A stretch of DNA of 64,000 nucleotides from Acidiferrum sp963771295. Lineage in GTDB: Bacteria; Acidobacteriota; Terriglobia; Acidiferrales; UBA7541. Where the stretch lies: positions 183,924-247,923 of the forward strand of contig CAVYTB010000016.1 of assembly GCA_963771295.1 (NCBI GenBank). The letters are read 5' to 3'. Shown piece by piece: positions 8,818 through 16,465 of the stretch. Positions within the stretch are counted from its first letter, which is position 1. Each line of letters begins with the position of its first letter. A model generated the notes under the pieces. It was not told where the DNA came from. It ran no database searches and saw only the letters and a program-made list of their open reading frames with translations. A program made the translations under genes and the position numbers.

Positions 8818-9906
8818 TCATCCTCGCTTCTCGCGCTCCAGAATCATTCGGTCAAACGCCATCGGCAGGCCTTCGCGAGGCGAATAGGGACCCGGGGCAT
8901 ACGCCCGAGACCTGATTCCCTGCTGCGACTGCTCCGAGATCAGCCAGTCTTCTCGATTGGTCTTGTCCCAAAACTCCAGTGCATCCTCGGCCACAAATTC
9001 CGGTTTGGCCATTTCCGCGGGATGGAAATACCACTCGCAAATTACCCGCGTCAGATCCGGAGCCAGAGGCCATAATCGGTGAGCCATCACATAGTCCGGG
9101 TGCAAACTGAGCAGCAGATTCGGGTAAACCGCGTAATACAGAACCTGTTTGCGTTGCTCCGCATTCAAGCCGGGCAGATAATCGCGCCGGCGCTGGCCGT
9201 CCATACTCATGGTTTGCGCCGCCCCGCGAAACAGCATCGATCCGCCAATGTAAGTCGGCCGAGGCATATCGTTATCTCCGCTCATGGTATCGGTGATGCG
9301 CGCCAGCAGCGGATGCAAGATCGGGCAATGCAGGCATTCGTTGTAGTTCAGCACGATCAGCTTCCAGTTGGCCTTCACCTGGTAGTCGTGCCGCTTGTAA
9401 ATACGCAGTTCCCGCATGTTCCATGGCGCGAATTTCTGCGGCAGGTCCGCCAGCTGTTCCAGAAGTGGTGAGGCCTCACGCGACAGATTCAGGAAAACGT
9501 TCCCTTCCCAGGCCGCAACGTGTACCGCACGCAGCGGATAGTCCTCGCGTCGGAACGTTGCCTCATCCATGTGCGGCGCACCCAACAACTTCCCGTCTAG
9601 TCCATAGGTCCAGCCGTGGTACGGGCACTGAATACGAGCCGCGAATTTTCCTTCCTGCTCGCGGCACATGCGCGTCCCGCGATGACGGCAGACGTTGTAG
9701 AAGGCGCGCAACGCTCCGCTGCTGTCGCGCGTTACGATAATGCTTTCTCCCGCGATTTCGCTCAGGAAATAGTCCCCTGGATGCTCGACCTGCTCTTCGC
9801 GTCCGGCGCATACCCACATTCCACAGAAGAAAGTTTCCAACTCTCGACGGAATATTTCCGGGTCGGTGTAATACCGCGCAGGCAGGGTCATCTGTTGCGT
9901 GCTCAT
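8818..9906 (-). CDS. Rieske [2Fe-2S] ring-hydroxylating oxygenase, alpha subunit
   Basis: 362 residues from an ATG with GGAG seven bases upstream; the frame has another ATG seven codons earlier (9927) without a ribosome site. The N-terminal Rieske cluster ligands are C-R-H then C-P-Y-H-G-W about 17 residues later (roughly residues 75-98). The C-terminal catalytic domain carries the mononuclear iron site (N-Y-N-E-C-L-H-C-P-I-L-H-P). These enzymes use electrons from a reductase to oxygenate aromatic rings or demethylate quaternary amines. No ferredoxin, reductase or beta subunit lies beside it. It is a lone alpha-type subunit, so the substrate is open; a choline/carnitine-type oxygenase is as possible as an aromatic one. 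Confidence 0.88.
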   Translation of the reverse strand: MSTQQMTLPARYYTDPEIFRRELETFFCGMWVCAGREEQVEHPGDYFLSEIAGESIIVTRDSSGALRAFYNVCRHRGTRMCREQEGKFAARIQCPYHGWTYGLDGKLLGAPHMDEATFRREDYPLRAVHVAAWEGNVFLNLSREASPLLEQLADLPQKFAPWNMRELRIYKRHDYQVKANWKLIVLNYNECLHCPILHPLLARITDTMSGDNDMPRPTYIGGSMLFRGAAQTMSMDGQRRRDYLPGLNAEQRKQVLYYAVYPNLLLSLHPDYVMAHRLWPLAPDLTRVICEWYFHPAEMAKPEFVAEDALEFWDKTNREDWLISEQSQQGIRSRAYAPGPYSPREGLPMAFDRMILEREKRG

Positions 9907-10028
9907 GGTCGGCTCCAGGTTCAACAATCTAGTCTCAATTTCGCGCGCTTTGCAACCAACTCGATCCGCACGAATCCGCCAGAAGCGAGTCCGGAATAAA
10001 AGCGCGCTGTATCTGGTTTCCTTCTCAG

Positions 10029-10517
10029 ATGGACTTCCCGTATCCGGAAGTCCGCAAGCAAGGAATCGGGCCGATGACCTTTGTAATGTTCTACGCTTTC
10101 AATTTGCCGCGCCTGAATCTGCATGCTCAGATTGCTTTGATATTACTGCTCAGCGCTGGAGCGCTCCTGGCCCGGACCAAGCGCTTTCGGCTTCATGCCG
10201 CAGTGCAGTGCACCGTTGTTCTCCTGAACCTTGGCTTGATTCTGCGCATTATGCTGCCCACCTTCCGACAGCAGATTCCCGCCGCTCTTACCCCGTCTTG
10301 GAGCGCTTCCACTGCAATCATGTTTCTGCACGCCTTCGTCGGAGCATTGGCGTGGCTGATAGCTTTTTATGTGGTTCTGGTTGCCGGCACGCCGCTCATT
10401 CCACGCAAACTCCGCTTCTCAAACTACCGGCTGTGGATGCGGACCGCATTCGTGCTTTGGTGGGCCGCGTTCCTGTTGGGATGCGCGGTGTATTACCTGT
10501 TGTATCTGGGTTGGTGA
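10029..10517 (+). CDS. DUF420-like multi-helix membrane protein
   Basis: 162 residues with four or five membrane helices (about 16-48, 57-75, 95-123 and 133-160). Conserved-looking histidines sit at helix starts (N-L-H-A-Q, R-L-H-A-A, F-L-H-A-F-V-G), as in the DUF420 family associated with respiratory or heme-copper oxidase functions. The function of the family is not established. The ATG at 10029 has no clear ribosome site; an in-frame ATG at 10074 has AGGA upstream and would remove 15 residues. The gene converges with the PLD gene, leaving only 15 bases between stops. Confidence 0.7.
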   Translation: MDFPYPEVRKQGIGPMTFVMFYAFNLPRLNLHAQIALILLLSAGALLARTKRFRLHAAVQCTVVLLNLGLILRIMLPTFRQQIPAALTPSWSASTAIMFLHAFVGALAWLIAFYVVLVAGTPLIPRKLRFSNYRLWMRTAFVLWWAAFLLGCAVYYLLYLGW

Positions 10518-10532
10518 GAGGCAGGGGTCCGA

Positions 10533-11585
10533 TTATCGCTTCTTGCTCTTCGCCTTGTTCTTCTTGGCTTTTTTTGCCTTCTTGCCTTTCCCTTTTCTCT
10601 TGCCGCTGTTTAGAGCCAGCTCACTGGCGGCGTCGATCTTGTGCTGTTCGAGCTCCGCCATCAGCCCTTCATCCGTCAAATCCAGTGGGTGGGAGTGCTT
10701 CCAGTCGTGATGCACAATTTTCCGCAGACGCTCGATGACTTCGGGCGAATGCACCTCGATCGCCAATTCTCTGCGGCTATCAAAGCTGCCGGGTGCCAGA
10801 TTGATCGATCCAACAATCGCGCGGGAGTGGTCGGCGAGCAGCATTTTGCCGTGGAGTTTCAAATGCTTCAGCTTGCGCACCTTAACTCCGACATCATCGA
10901 GAATTCGCAATCCGCCGACGCCTTCCGTCAGCTTCTCTTTTTTCAATTTGTGTGGAGGGCGCGCCATCACGTGGACTTTCACACCGCGTTCCTTGGCGCG
11001 CACCAGGCGCTCAATGATTACGGCGTCCTGGTAGCGCTCGTTCTGAACGAACAGCGTGTGCTTAGCTTCGTCGATAAACCGGGCGATGCGATCCCGGCCG
11101 TTTCCGCTACACCAGATCAGCAAAGACTTCTGGTCGACGTTGAACGGCTTGCGATGCCAGTCCGCCTCAAAGCACTCAATCACTTCCTTCACTTCGGGCG
11201 CGTGCGTGGTGACGATCGCGTAGTCGCGCGTTTCCGTCAGGTTCTTGACATCCCAATTCAGCGACTTTACATACGCCGTCGCGTCATCCACCACCATCGA
11301 TTTTTCATGGGTTACGTCGAAGGCTGGATTGCTGTCCAGCACCTCAATTCCGGCGGCTTTCAGTTTCTTGTGCGTAGCCGCATTTTCTGACTCTCCGCTG
11401 CGGCGCGCCGGGTTCAGCATCACGCGCACATGCACGCCGCGTTTCTTGGCGTCGATCACGGCTTTCAGCAGATCCGGATGGGAAAACAGGAACATCTTCA
11501 CGCGAATGGATTTCGTCGCGCCATTGATGGCATCAAGAATTGGCTTTGCGGAATCATCCGGCAGAACAATCAGCGTGTGCGACAT
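10533..11585 (-). CDS. Phospholipase D-like (HKD) protein with lysine-rich tail
   Basis: 350 residues with two HKD catalytic motifs: T-H-E-K-S-M-V-V-D-D near residue 94 and K-L-H-G-K-M-L-L-A-D near residue 245. Two such half-sites make one active site in this superfamily, which cleaves phosphodiester bonds in phospholipids or DNA. There is no signal peptide, so it is probably cytoplasmic. The last 30 residues are almost all Lys, Ala, Gly and Asn, a histone-like basic tail that could bind nucleic acid or membrane phosphates. The second motif has M in place of the more usual F/V after K, which is tolerated in the family. The substrate is unknown. Confidence 0.85.
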   Translation of the reverse strand: MSHTLIVLPDDSAKPILDAINGATKSIRVKMFLFSHPDLLKAVIDAKKRGVHVRVMLNPARRSGESENAATHKKLKAAGIEVLDSNPAFDVTHEKSMVVDDATAYVKSLNWDVKNLTETRDYAIVTTHAPEVKEVIECFEADWHRKPFNVDQKSLLIWCSGNGRDRIARFIDEAKHTLFVQNERYQDAVIIERLVRAKERGVKVHVMARPPHKLKKEKLTEGVGGLRILDDVGVKVRKLKHLKLHGKMLLADHSRAIVGSINLAPGSFDSRRELAIEVHSPEVIERLRKIVHHDWKHSHPLDLTDEGLMAELEQHKIDAASELALNSGKRKGKGKKAKKAKKNKAKSKKR

Positions 11586-11652
11586 GCTTCCTCCGAACCA
11601 CGATTTTTACCACATCTAATGCACAGCAAATGCGAAGTTGTGCCAGTGTGCT

Positions 11653-13485
11653 TCAACCCACCGAGCCAGCATCTGTCGGCGCGCATGCCGGGGCCGCAGC
11701 CGCAACTTCGTCTGGCGGTTTGCTGAATTGAATGTGATACAGCTCCGCGTACACGCCGTTCTTGGCAATCAGTTCGTCGTGTGTACCCTCTTCCGCAACG
11801 ACCCCACCCTTCAGCACCACAATTTTGTCCGAATTGCGGATAGTGCTCAAGCGGTGAGCGATGGTTATGACGGTGCGCCCCTTCATCAATCGCTCCAGGG
11901 CCTCCATCACCAACTGTTCCGACTCGGTGTCGAGCGCCGCAGTCGGTTCGTCCAGAATCAGAATCGGATTATTGCGAATGATCGCCCGTGCGATTCCGAT
12001 GCGCTGGCGCTGCCCGCCAGAAAGGGTGTCACCGCGATCGCCTACCATGGTGTCGTATCCGTGATGCATTTTGCTGATGAATTCATCGGCATTCGCCAGT
12101 TTTGCCGCCGCCACAATTTCGTCGCGCGTAGCGCTTCCGCGGCCGTAGGCGATATTCTCCGCCACGGTGCCGCGGAACAGCACCGTCTCCTGCAGGACAT
12201 AGGCAATCTGGTTGCGCAGGCCGTTGATCTTATAGTCGCGAAGGTCCACTCCGTCGATGGAAACTTTGCCCGCCGATGGATCGTAAAAACGCGGAATCAT
12301 GCTTACAATCGTGGACTTGCCGCCCCCAGTGGGACCGACAACGCCTATCATCTGCCCGGCCTTAATCTCAAAATTCACGTTTGTCAGTACCTGCGCGTCC
12401 TTGTTATAGCCAAAGGCCACATTCTCGAACTTGATTTCGCCTTTCAACGGTTCGGGTTCGCGCGCGCCGGCTCGCTCCTCGATCACGTCATTCGCTTCCA
12501 GAATTGCGCCCACCCGCTCCACGCCCACGGCGGTTTGCGCAATCGTATTCGTCATCGTGGCCAGGTCCTGTACGGGCTTGAAGAATTTCGATAGGTAAGA
12601 AAGGAACACGGTGAGCGCGCCCGCGGTCATGGCGCCTTTCAAAATCAGCGAAGAACTCCTCCAAAGTACGAAGGCGGTGCACAGCGAAACGGTTACCGTG
12701 ACGATCGGCGACAACAGCGCTTTTACACGGCGGGCTTTCAACGCCGCCTCCACCGTAGCTTTGCTGACCTCGCTCAACTCTTCCTGCTCCAGGTCCTGAC
12801 GGCCGAAGGCTTTGACCACGCGCATCGATTCCAGCCCCTGCTGCACGACTGCTACTACGTTGCTTTGCTGCTTGCGGACTTCGTGTGTGGCTTTCTTCAC
12901 AGCTTTTTTGAATCGCGAGACCATCAACAGCATAAACGGGGTGACACCCACAGCGATCAACGTGAAATCCCAATTGAGCCAGAACATGACGACCAGCATG
13001 GCCACGATCGTGAACATATCCACCACGATTCCGAGCGTGGAAGACGACGCAAAATTCTGAATGGTCTGCACGTCGGTCGTGATGGTGCTCAGCAGCGTGC
13101 CCATCTCGTGGGTGTTGTAGTAGTTCAACGAAAGCTGCTGCAGGTGATGGTAGGTGCGCAGGCGTAGGTCGTTGGCCACCCACTGGCCCACGCTGGTGGT
13201 GTAGTAATTGGCCACGTATGAAGCAGCCGCGCCCAGAAGAGCGATCAGAATCGTGGCAAACGCGGCGGCGGCGGCAATCTGCATCTTGGTGCCGCTGCTC
13301 ATGAACGGCCGCAGGAAATCATCCAGCCAGTGCGGCAGCTTATGCACGCCGACCACATTGTCGAGAACAATTTTGAGCGGCCAGGGTGTGGCAACGCTCA
13401 TGGCCGTCTGAACCAGCATGGCCGCCAGAATAATCACCAGGCTGCTGCGGTACGGCTTCAGCAAACTCCAAATCAGTGGGAACAC
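11653..13485 (-). CDS. ABC exporter, fused permease and ATPase (MsbA-like)
   Basis: About 610 residues. An N-terminal exporter domain with six membrane helices (about 10-310) is followed by an ATPase domain with Walker A G-P-T-G-G-G-K-S-T, Q-loop, signature L-S-G-G-Q-R-Q-R, Walker B I-L-I-L-D-E-P-T and the switch histidine in I-A-H-R-L. It is a half-transporter expected to work as a homodimer exporting lipids or hydrophobic compounds. I chose the GTG at 13485 because GGGAGAG lies six bases upstream; the frame continues 15 codons further to 13530 without support. The C-terminal tail is Ala/Pro-rich. It is divergent from the amidohydrolase gene. Confidence 0.93.
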   Translation of the reverse strand: MFPLIWSLLKPYRSSLVIILAAMLVQTAMSVATPWPLKIVLDNVVGVHKLPHWLDDFLRPFMSSGTKMQIAAAAAFATILIALLGAAASYVANYYTTSVGQWVANDLRLRTYHHLQQLSLNYYNTHEMGTLLSTITTDVQTIQNFASSSTLGIVVDMFTIVAMLVVMFWLNWDFTLIAVGVTPFMLLMVSRFKKAVKKATHEVRKQQSNVVAVVQQGLESMRVVKAFGRQDLEQEELSEVSKATVEAALKARRVKALLSPIVTVTVSLCTAFVLWRSSSLILKGAMTAGALTVFLSYLSKFFKPVQDLATMTNTIAQTAVGVERVGAILEANDVIEERAGAREPEPLKGEIKFENVAFGYNKDAQVLTNVNFEIKAGQMIGVVGPTGGGKSTIVSMIPRFYDPSAGKVSIDGVDLRDYKINGLRNQIAYVLQETVLFRGTVAENIAYGRGSATRDEIVAAAKLANADEFISKMHHGYDTMVGDRGDTLSGGQRQRIGIARAIIRNNPILILDEPTAALDTESEQLVMEALERLMKGRTVITIAHRLSTIRNSDKIVVLKGGVVAEEGTHDELIAKNGVYAELYHIQFSKPPDEVAAAAPACAPTDAGSVG

Positions 13486-13678
13486 GCGGTACTCTCCCTG
13501 ATAGCAGCGGCAGGCGGTCCGCTTGTGCAACTCGAAAAAGGTCTATTGAGCAACAATCTAGCCCGAGCCAACGTCGATGGCAAGTGGCTGCTCATCGGTA
13601 AGGGGACGCCGACTGGCCACACGATGCCAGGGCAGAGTACAATTCGCCGCGTTCAACCACGTGATGAGGAACCTCCCG

Positions 13679-15379
13679 ATGACAAACAGCTTTTGCGGCA
13701 AACTATTGCACCTGGCCGTGTGTGCGCTATTCCTGGCATGCGAATGCGCGGCGCAGCCCAAACCGGCAGCGGACCTGGTCATCATCAACGGCAAGATTTG
13801 GACCGTCGATAAATCGCTGCCAATGGCGCAAGCAGTGGCCGTTTTGGGCGACCGGATTGTTGCGGTCGGTTCGGCTACGGAGATCGAAGTCTGGCGCGGC
13901 CCACAAACCAAGGTAATTGATGCGGGTGGAAAACTCGTTTTGCCGGGCTTCAACGACGCGCACGTGCATTTCGTTTCCGGCGGAATGCAGTTGGACAACG
14001 TGCAACTAAAGGACGCGACCAGCGCGCAAGAGTTTGTCCGGCTGATTGGAGAACAAGCGAAGGCTACGCCGAAAGGCGAATGGATTTTGGGAGGAAATTG
14101 GGACGAGACCAAATGGACGCCTCCCAACATCCCGACGAAACAATTGATCGACGCGCTGACGCCGGACAATCCGGTGTTCGTAACGCGCTACGACGGACAC
14201 ATGGGCGTAGCGAATTCGGTGGCGCTGCGGCTGGCGGGAATTACCGCGCAGACGCAAGATCCGCCCGGCGGAACCATCGTGCGCGACGCACAGGGAAATC
14301 CCACCGGGGCGCTGAAGGACGCGGCGGCAGACCTGATGTACAAGGTGATCCCGCCGCCGACGCACGAGCAGCGTGTGCGCATCGTGAAGCGCGCCATGGC
14401 GCATGCCGCATCGCTGGGCGTCACCAGCGTGCAGAATATGTCCGCGGACTACGAGGATATCGCCGTATACGACGAGCTTCTGCAGCGCAGCGAGCTGATT
14501 ACACGAATTTACGCCGCGCCGCTGATCGGAAATGTGCAGGATCTGGCGAAGATCGGAGTACGGCATGCATTTGGCGGGCCCTATTTGCGAATTGGCGCGC
14601 TGAAAGGATTTGCCGACGGCTCGCTGGGATCCGGCACCGCCTATTTTTACGAGCCATTCTTGAATCAGGGCGACAATCATGGATTGTTGTCCGACGAAAT
14701 GCATCCCATTTCGCTGATGCGCGACCGCATGATGACCGCCGACGCCGCGGGCCTGCAGTTGTGCACGCACGCGATTGGCGACCAGGCGATTTCTATCATT
14801 CTGGACCTGTATGCCGAAGTGACTAAAGCGCATGGCGAGGCGGACCGCCGGTTTCGCATTGAACACGCGCAGCACATGGCGGCGAAAGACTTCGCCCGGT
14901 TCGCGGAATTGCACGTGATCGCCTCCGTGCAGCCGTATCACGCGATCGACGATGGAAGGTTCGCGGAGGCGCATATCGGCCGCGACCGGTCCAGCCGGAC
15001 TTATGCGTTCCGCACGTTTCTGGATCATGGAGTGCGGCTGGCTCTGGGCACGGATTGGGAGGTGGCGCCGCTCGACCCGATGCAAACGGTGTATGCGGCA
15101 GTGACGCGGGCGACCCTGGACGGCAAGAATCCCGAAGGGTGGTTTCCGGAGCAAAAGCTTACCGTTCCGGAAACGATTGAGGCGTACACGATGGGGTCGG
15201 CGTACGCGGAATTCCAGGACAATGTGAAAGGATCAATTACACCGGGGAAGCTGGCGGACCTGGTGGTGGTCAGCGACGACATTTTCACGATTCCGCCGGA
15301 AAAGATCCGCGACGTGCATGTGCTGAAAACCATTCTTGGGGGAAAAGTGATCTTCGATGCGGGTACGGCGGGGAGATAA
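13679..15379 (+). CDS. Secreted YtcJ-like amidohydrolase
   Basis: 566 residues from the ATG at 13679 (GAGGA nine bases upstream). A signal peptide covers about 1-24 (L-L-H-L-A-V-C-A-L-F-L-A). The amidohydrolase-3 metal site starts with N-D-A-H-V-H-F near residue 90. Later metal and catalytic elements are C-T-H-A-I-G-D, F-R-I-E-H-A-Q and A-L-G-T-D-W-E-V. It ends with the beta-sandwich part G-S-I-T-P-G-K-L-A-D-L-V-V-V. Family members hydrolyse amide or imide bonds; the substrate is unknown, but export to the periplasm suggests scavenging. The frame begins about 34 codons upstream without a ribosome site. Confidence 0.9.
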   Translation: MTNSFCGKLLHLAVCALFLACECAAQPKPAADLVIINGKIWTVDKSLPMAQAVAVLGDRIVAVGSATEIEVWRGPQTKVIDAGGKLVLPGFNDAHVHFVSGGMQLDNVQLKDATSAQEFVRLIGEQAKATPKGEWILGGNWDETKWTPPNIPTKQLIDALTPDNPVFVTRYDGHMGVANSVALRLAGITAQTQDPPGGTIVRDAQGNPTGALKDAAADLMYKVIPPPTHEQRVRIVKRAMAHAASLGVTSVQNMSADYEDIAVYDELLQRSELITRIYAAPLIGNVQDLAKIGVRHAFGGPYLRIGALKGFADGSLGSGTAYFYEPFLNQGDNHGLLSDEMHPISLMRDRMMTADAAGLQLCTHAIGDQAISIILDLYAEVTKAHGEADRRFRIEHAQHMAAKDFARFAELHVIASVQPYHAIDDGRFAEAHIGRDRSSRTYAFRTFLDHGVRLALGTDWEVAPLDPMQTVYAAVTRATLDGKNPEGWFPEQKLTVPETIEAYTMGSAYAEFQDNVKGSITPGKLADLVVVSDDIFTIPPEKIRDVHVLKTILGGKVIFDAGTAGR

Positions 15380-15410
15380 CGGGTTTCAGTTTGGGAAAAG
15401 TGGCGTGAAC

Positions 15411-15422
15411 GGGGGTACCCCC
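15411..15422. repeat. GGGGGTACCCCC palindrome in an intergenic element
   Basis: Perfect 12-base palindrome 31 bases after the amidohydrolase stop, followed on the plus strand by GGGTGTTTTT. It lies inside an interval of about 280 bases (15380-15659) with no supported gene. The perfect symmetry and the strong leftward promoter upstream (15597-15625) suggest one functional element. I believe comparable elements are scattered in acidobacterial genomes, but I cannot verify that here. Confidence 0.5.
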
Positions 15423-15596
15423 GGGTGTTTTTGGAGAACAGTGCGCAAGCTGAGGAGTGAGAAGGAGTTGGGCGATATCCGAGAAATGGAAGAGTGCGGA
15501 AGAAGTTGAAAACAAAGAGCGAAGTGTTTTGGAAAGAGTCGGGAAGAAGATGATTGTGGGGTGGGTATTCGAACGTGAATCGAGCGTACATAGCAG

Positions 15597-15625
15597 TTTA
15601 TAACATTCTTAGTACTGTTTGTCAA
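15597..15625 (-). promoter_or_regulatory. Sigma-70 promoter reading leftward
   Basis: On the minus strand, TTGACA (15620-15625), a 17-base spacer and TATAAA (15597-15602) make a near-consensus promoter. The spacer holds AGTACT. Transcription would run left through the GGGGGTACCCCC palindrome and antisense to the 3' end of the amidohydrolase gene. No convincing coding gene lies within reach, so the product may be an RNA. Confidence 0.55.
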
Positions 15626-15659
15626 GTAGTATAAGACTCAAACGCGCGTGACGGCGATT

Positions 15660-15929
15660 TTAGGACTTGCTGGCGTGCGGATCGATGGCAAACCAGGCTC
15701 GCAGACCGGCGGCGCTGCGAAACGTTTTCGAGACCACCTTTTCGAGATTGTTCATCCAATAGACAGTTGCGCTGTTGGTCTTGCTGTCGAGGCAAATGCG
15801 GTGGTGGGTTTTGGTAACGGCATCGGGGGTTTGTTGCCTGAGCCACAGAACACATCCATCGTCGCATTCCTCGGTGTCAACAAATCCGCGTTCGTGGGCC
15901 GCAGCTTGAAAGTCTTGAAGGCTGTCCAT
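15660..15929 (-). CDS. Small hypothetical protein, 89 residues
   Basis: Not recognised. A soluble 89-residue protein with two clustered Cys in the first third (E-E-C-D-D-G-C-V-L-W) and a C-terminal segment S-K-T-F-R-S-A-A-G-L-R-A-W-F-A. It reads as a compact mixed alpha/beta fold. The ATG at 15929 sits at exactly the same place in an 84-base leader as the ATG of the 34-residue gene at 16183. That is strong internal evidence that both starts are genuine. The long plus-strand frame opposite has poor codon use and is taken as a shadow. Confidence 0.6.
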   Translation of the reverse strand: MDSLQDFQAAAHERGFVDTEECDDGCVLWLRQQTPDAVTKTHHRICLDSKTNSATVYWMNNLEKVVSKTFRSAAGLRAWFAIDPHASKS

Positions 15930-16010
15930 AGTTGTTTCAGTATGTGCTTATTCCTTGTGGATGGGGTGAGGAACGTCACAGTTGTGGGATGGTTTGCTCG
16001 AAGGGTAACG
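15927..16010 (-). repeat. Duplicated leader, copy 1
   Basis: Covers the start codon of the 89-residue gene and 81 bases upstream. It matches the segment 16181-16264 without length difference. The best-kept blocks are the 33 start-distal bases (about 15978-16010, two mismatches) and the start-proximal bases about 15927-15953. The middle has diverged. On the minus strand it would hold the promoter or leader of the gene. Confidence 0.7.
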
Positions 16011-16078
16011 GGCTTTCGGACGGGTTGAAATGGCAGGTCAACCAGTAGAGATTTCAAAATGAGATAGGTCCGCAAGTT

Positions 16079-16183
16079 TCATGACTTCACCCGGACGATG
16101 TACCAAAACAGAAGAGCTAGGATTGTGAGAGCGCCAATAAGACCTGCCCAAAATGCGACTCTATATCTTTGTGGCGCATCCAT
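16079..16183 (-). CDS. 34-residue single-helix membrane peptide
   Basis: A short gene of 34 codons: M-D-A-P-Q-R-Y-R-V, one hydrophobic helix (about 9-28, A-F-W-A-G-L-I-G-A-L-T-I-L-A-L-L-F-W), then a basic end R-V-K-S. This is the usual layout of a small inner-membrane protein. It lies 149 bases upstream of the 89-residue gene on the same strand. The start codon has the same position in a duplicated 84-base leader. Function is unknown; a regulator or toxin-like peptide is possible, but nothing shows it. Confidence 0.5.
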   Translation of the reverse strand: MDAPQRYRVAFWAGLIGALTILALLFWYIVRVKS

Positions 16184-16264
16184 AGTGACTACAGTATGTA
16201 CTAATTCTGGACGAACACAGTGAGCATCACCACAGTTGTAGGATGGTTTGTTCGAAGGGTAACG
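16181..16264 (-). repeat. Duplicated leader, copy 2
   Basis: Second copy of the 84-base leader, directly upstream of the 34-residue gene. It shares with copy 1 the block starting CGTTACCCTTCGA on the minus strand, the block ending ACAACTGTG, and ACATACTG just before the start. Equal length and conserved ends with a diverged middle suggest selection on promoter or leader elements and not a very recent copy. Confidence 0.7.
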
Positions 16265-16315
16265 TGGGACGTAGAGGAGCGTTCGTCGGTTGAGCTTCTT
16301 TAGGCATGGAGTCGC

Positions 16316-16361
16316 CTCACGATCCCTTACTTCGCAAACTCCGTTCGGAATGACAATGGAT
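16316..16361 (+). repeat. Dispersed CGGAATGACAA repeat, copy 1
   Basis: Contains CGCAAACTCCGTTCGGAATGAC (written here in two parts: CGCAAACTCCG, TTCGGAATGAC) followed by AATGG. Related copies lie at 28990-29026 and 44929-44966. All three are intergenic and in the same orientation. This copy lacks the leading ATTCCTCACT in perfect form. Confidence 0.6.
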
Positions 16362-16465
16362 TGTAGGTTCGGATCTAAAAGCGGCGGCGAGCCGCCGCAC
16401 TCAAAAAGGGTCTATACTACTTTTGAAGGATTCATTAGAAAGTTTTGCGGGTTGCGGGGGTCGAG

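Noticed and set aside
14006..15154. 382-codon frame antisense to the amidohydrolase
   Set aside because: Mirror frame; the plus strand has all family motifs.
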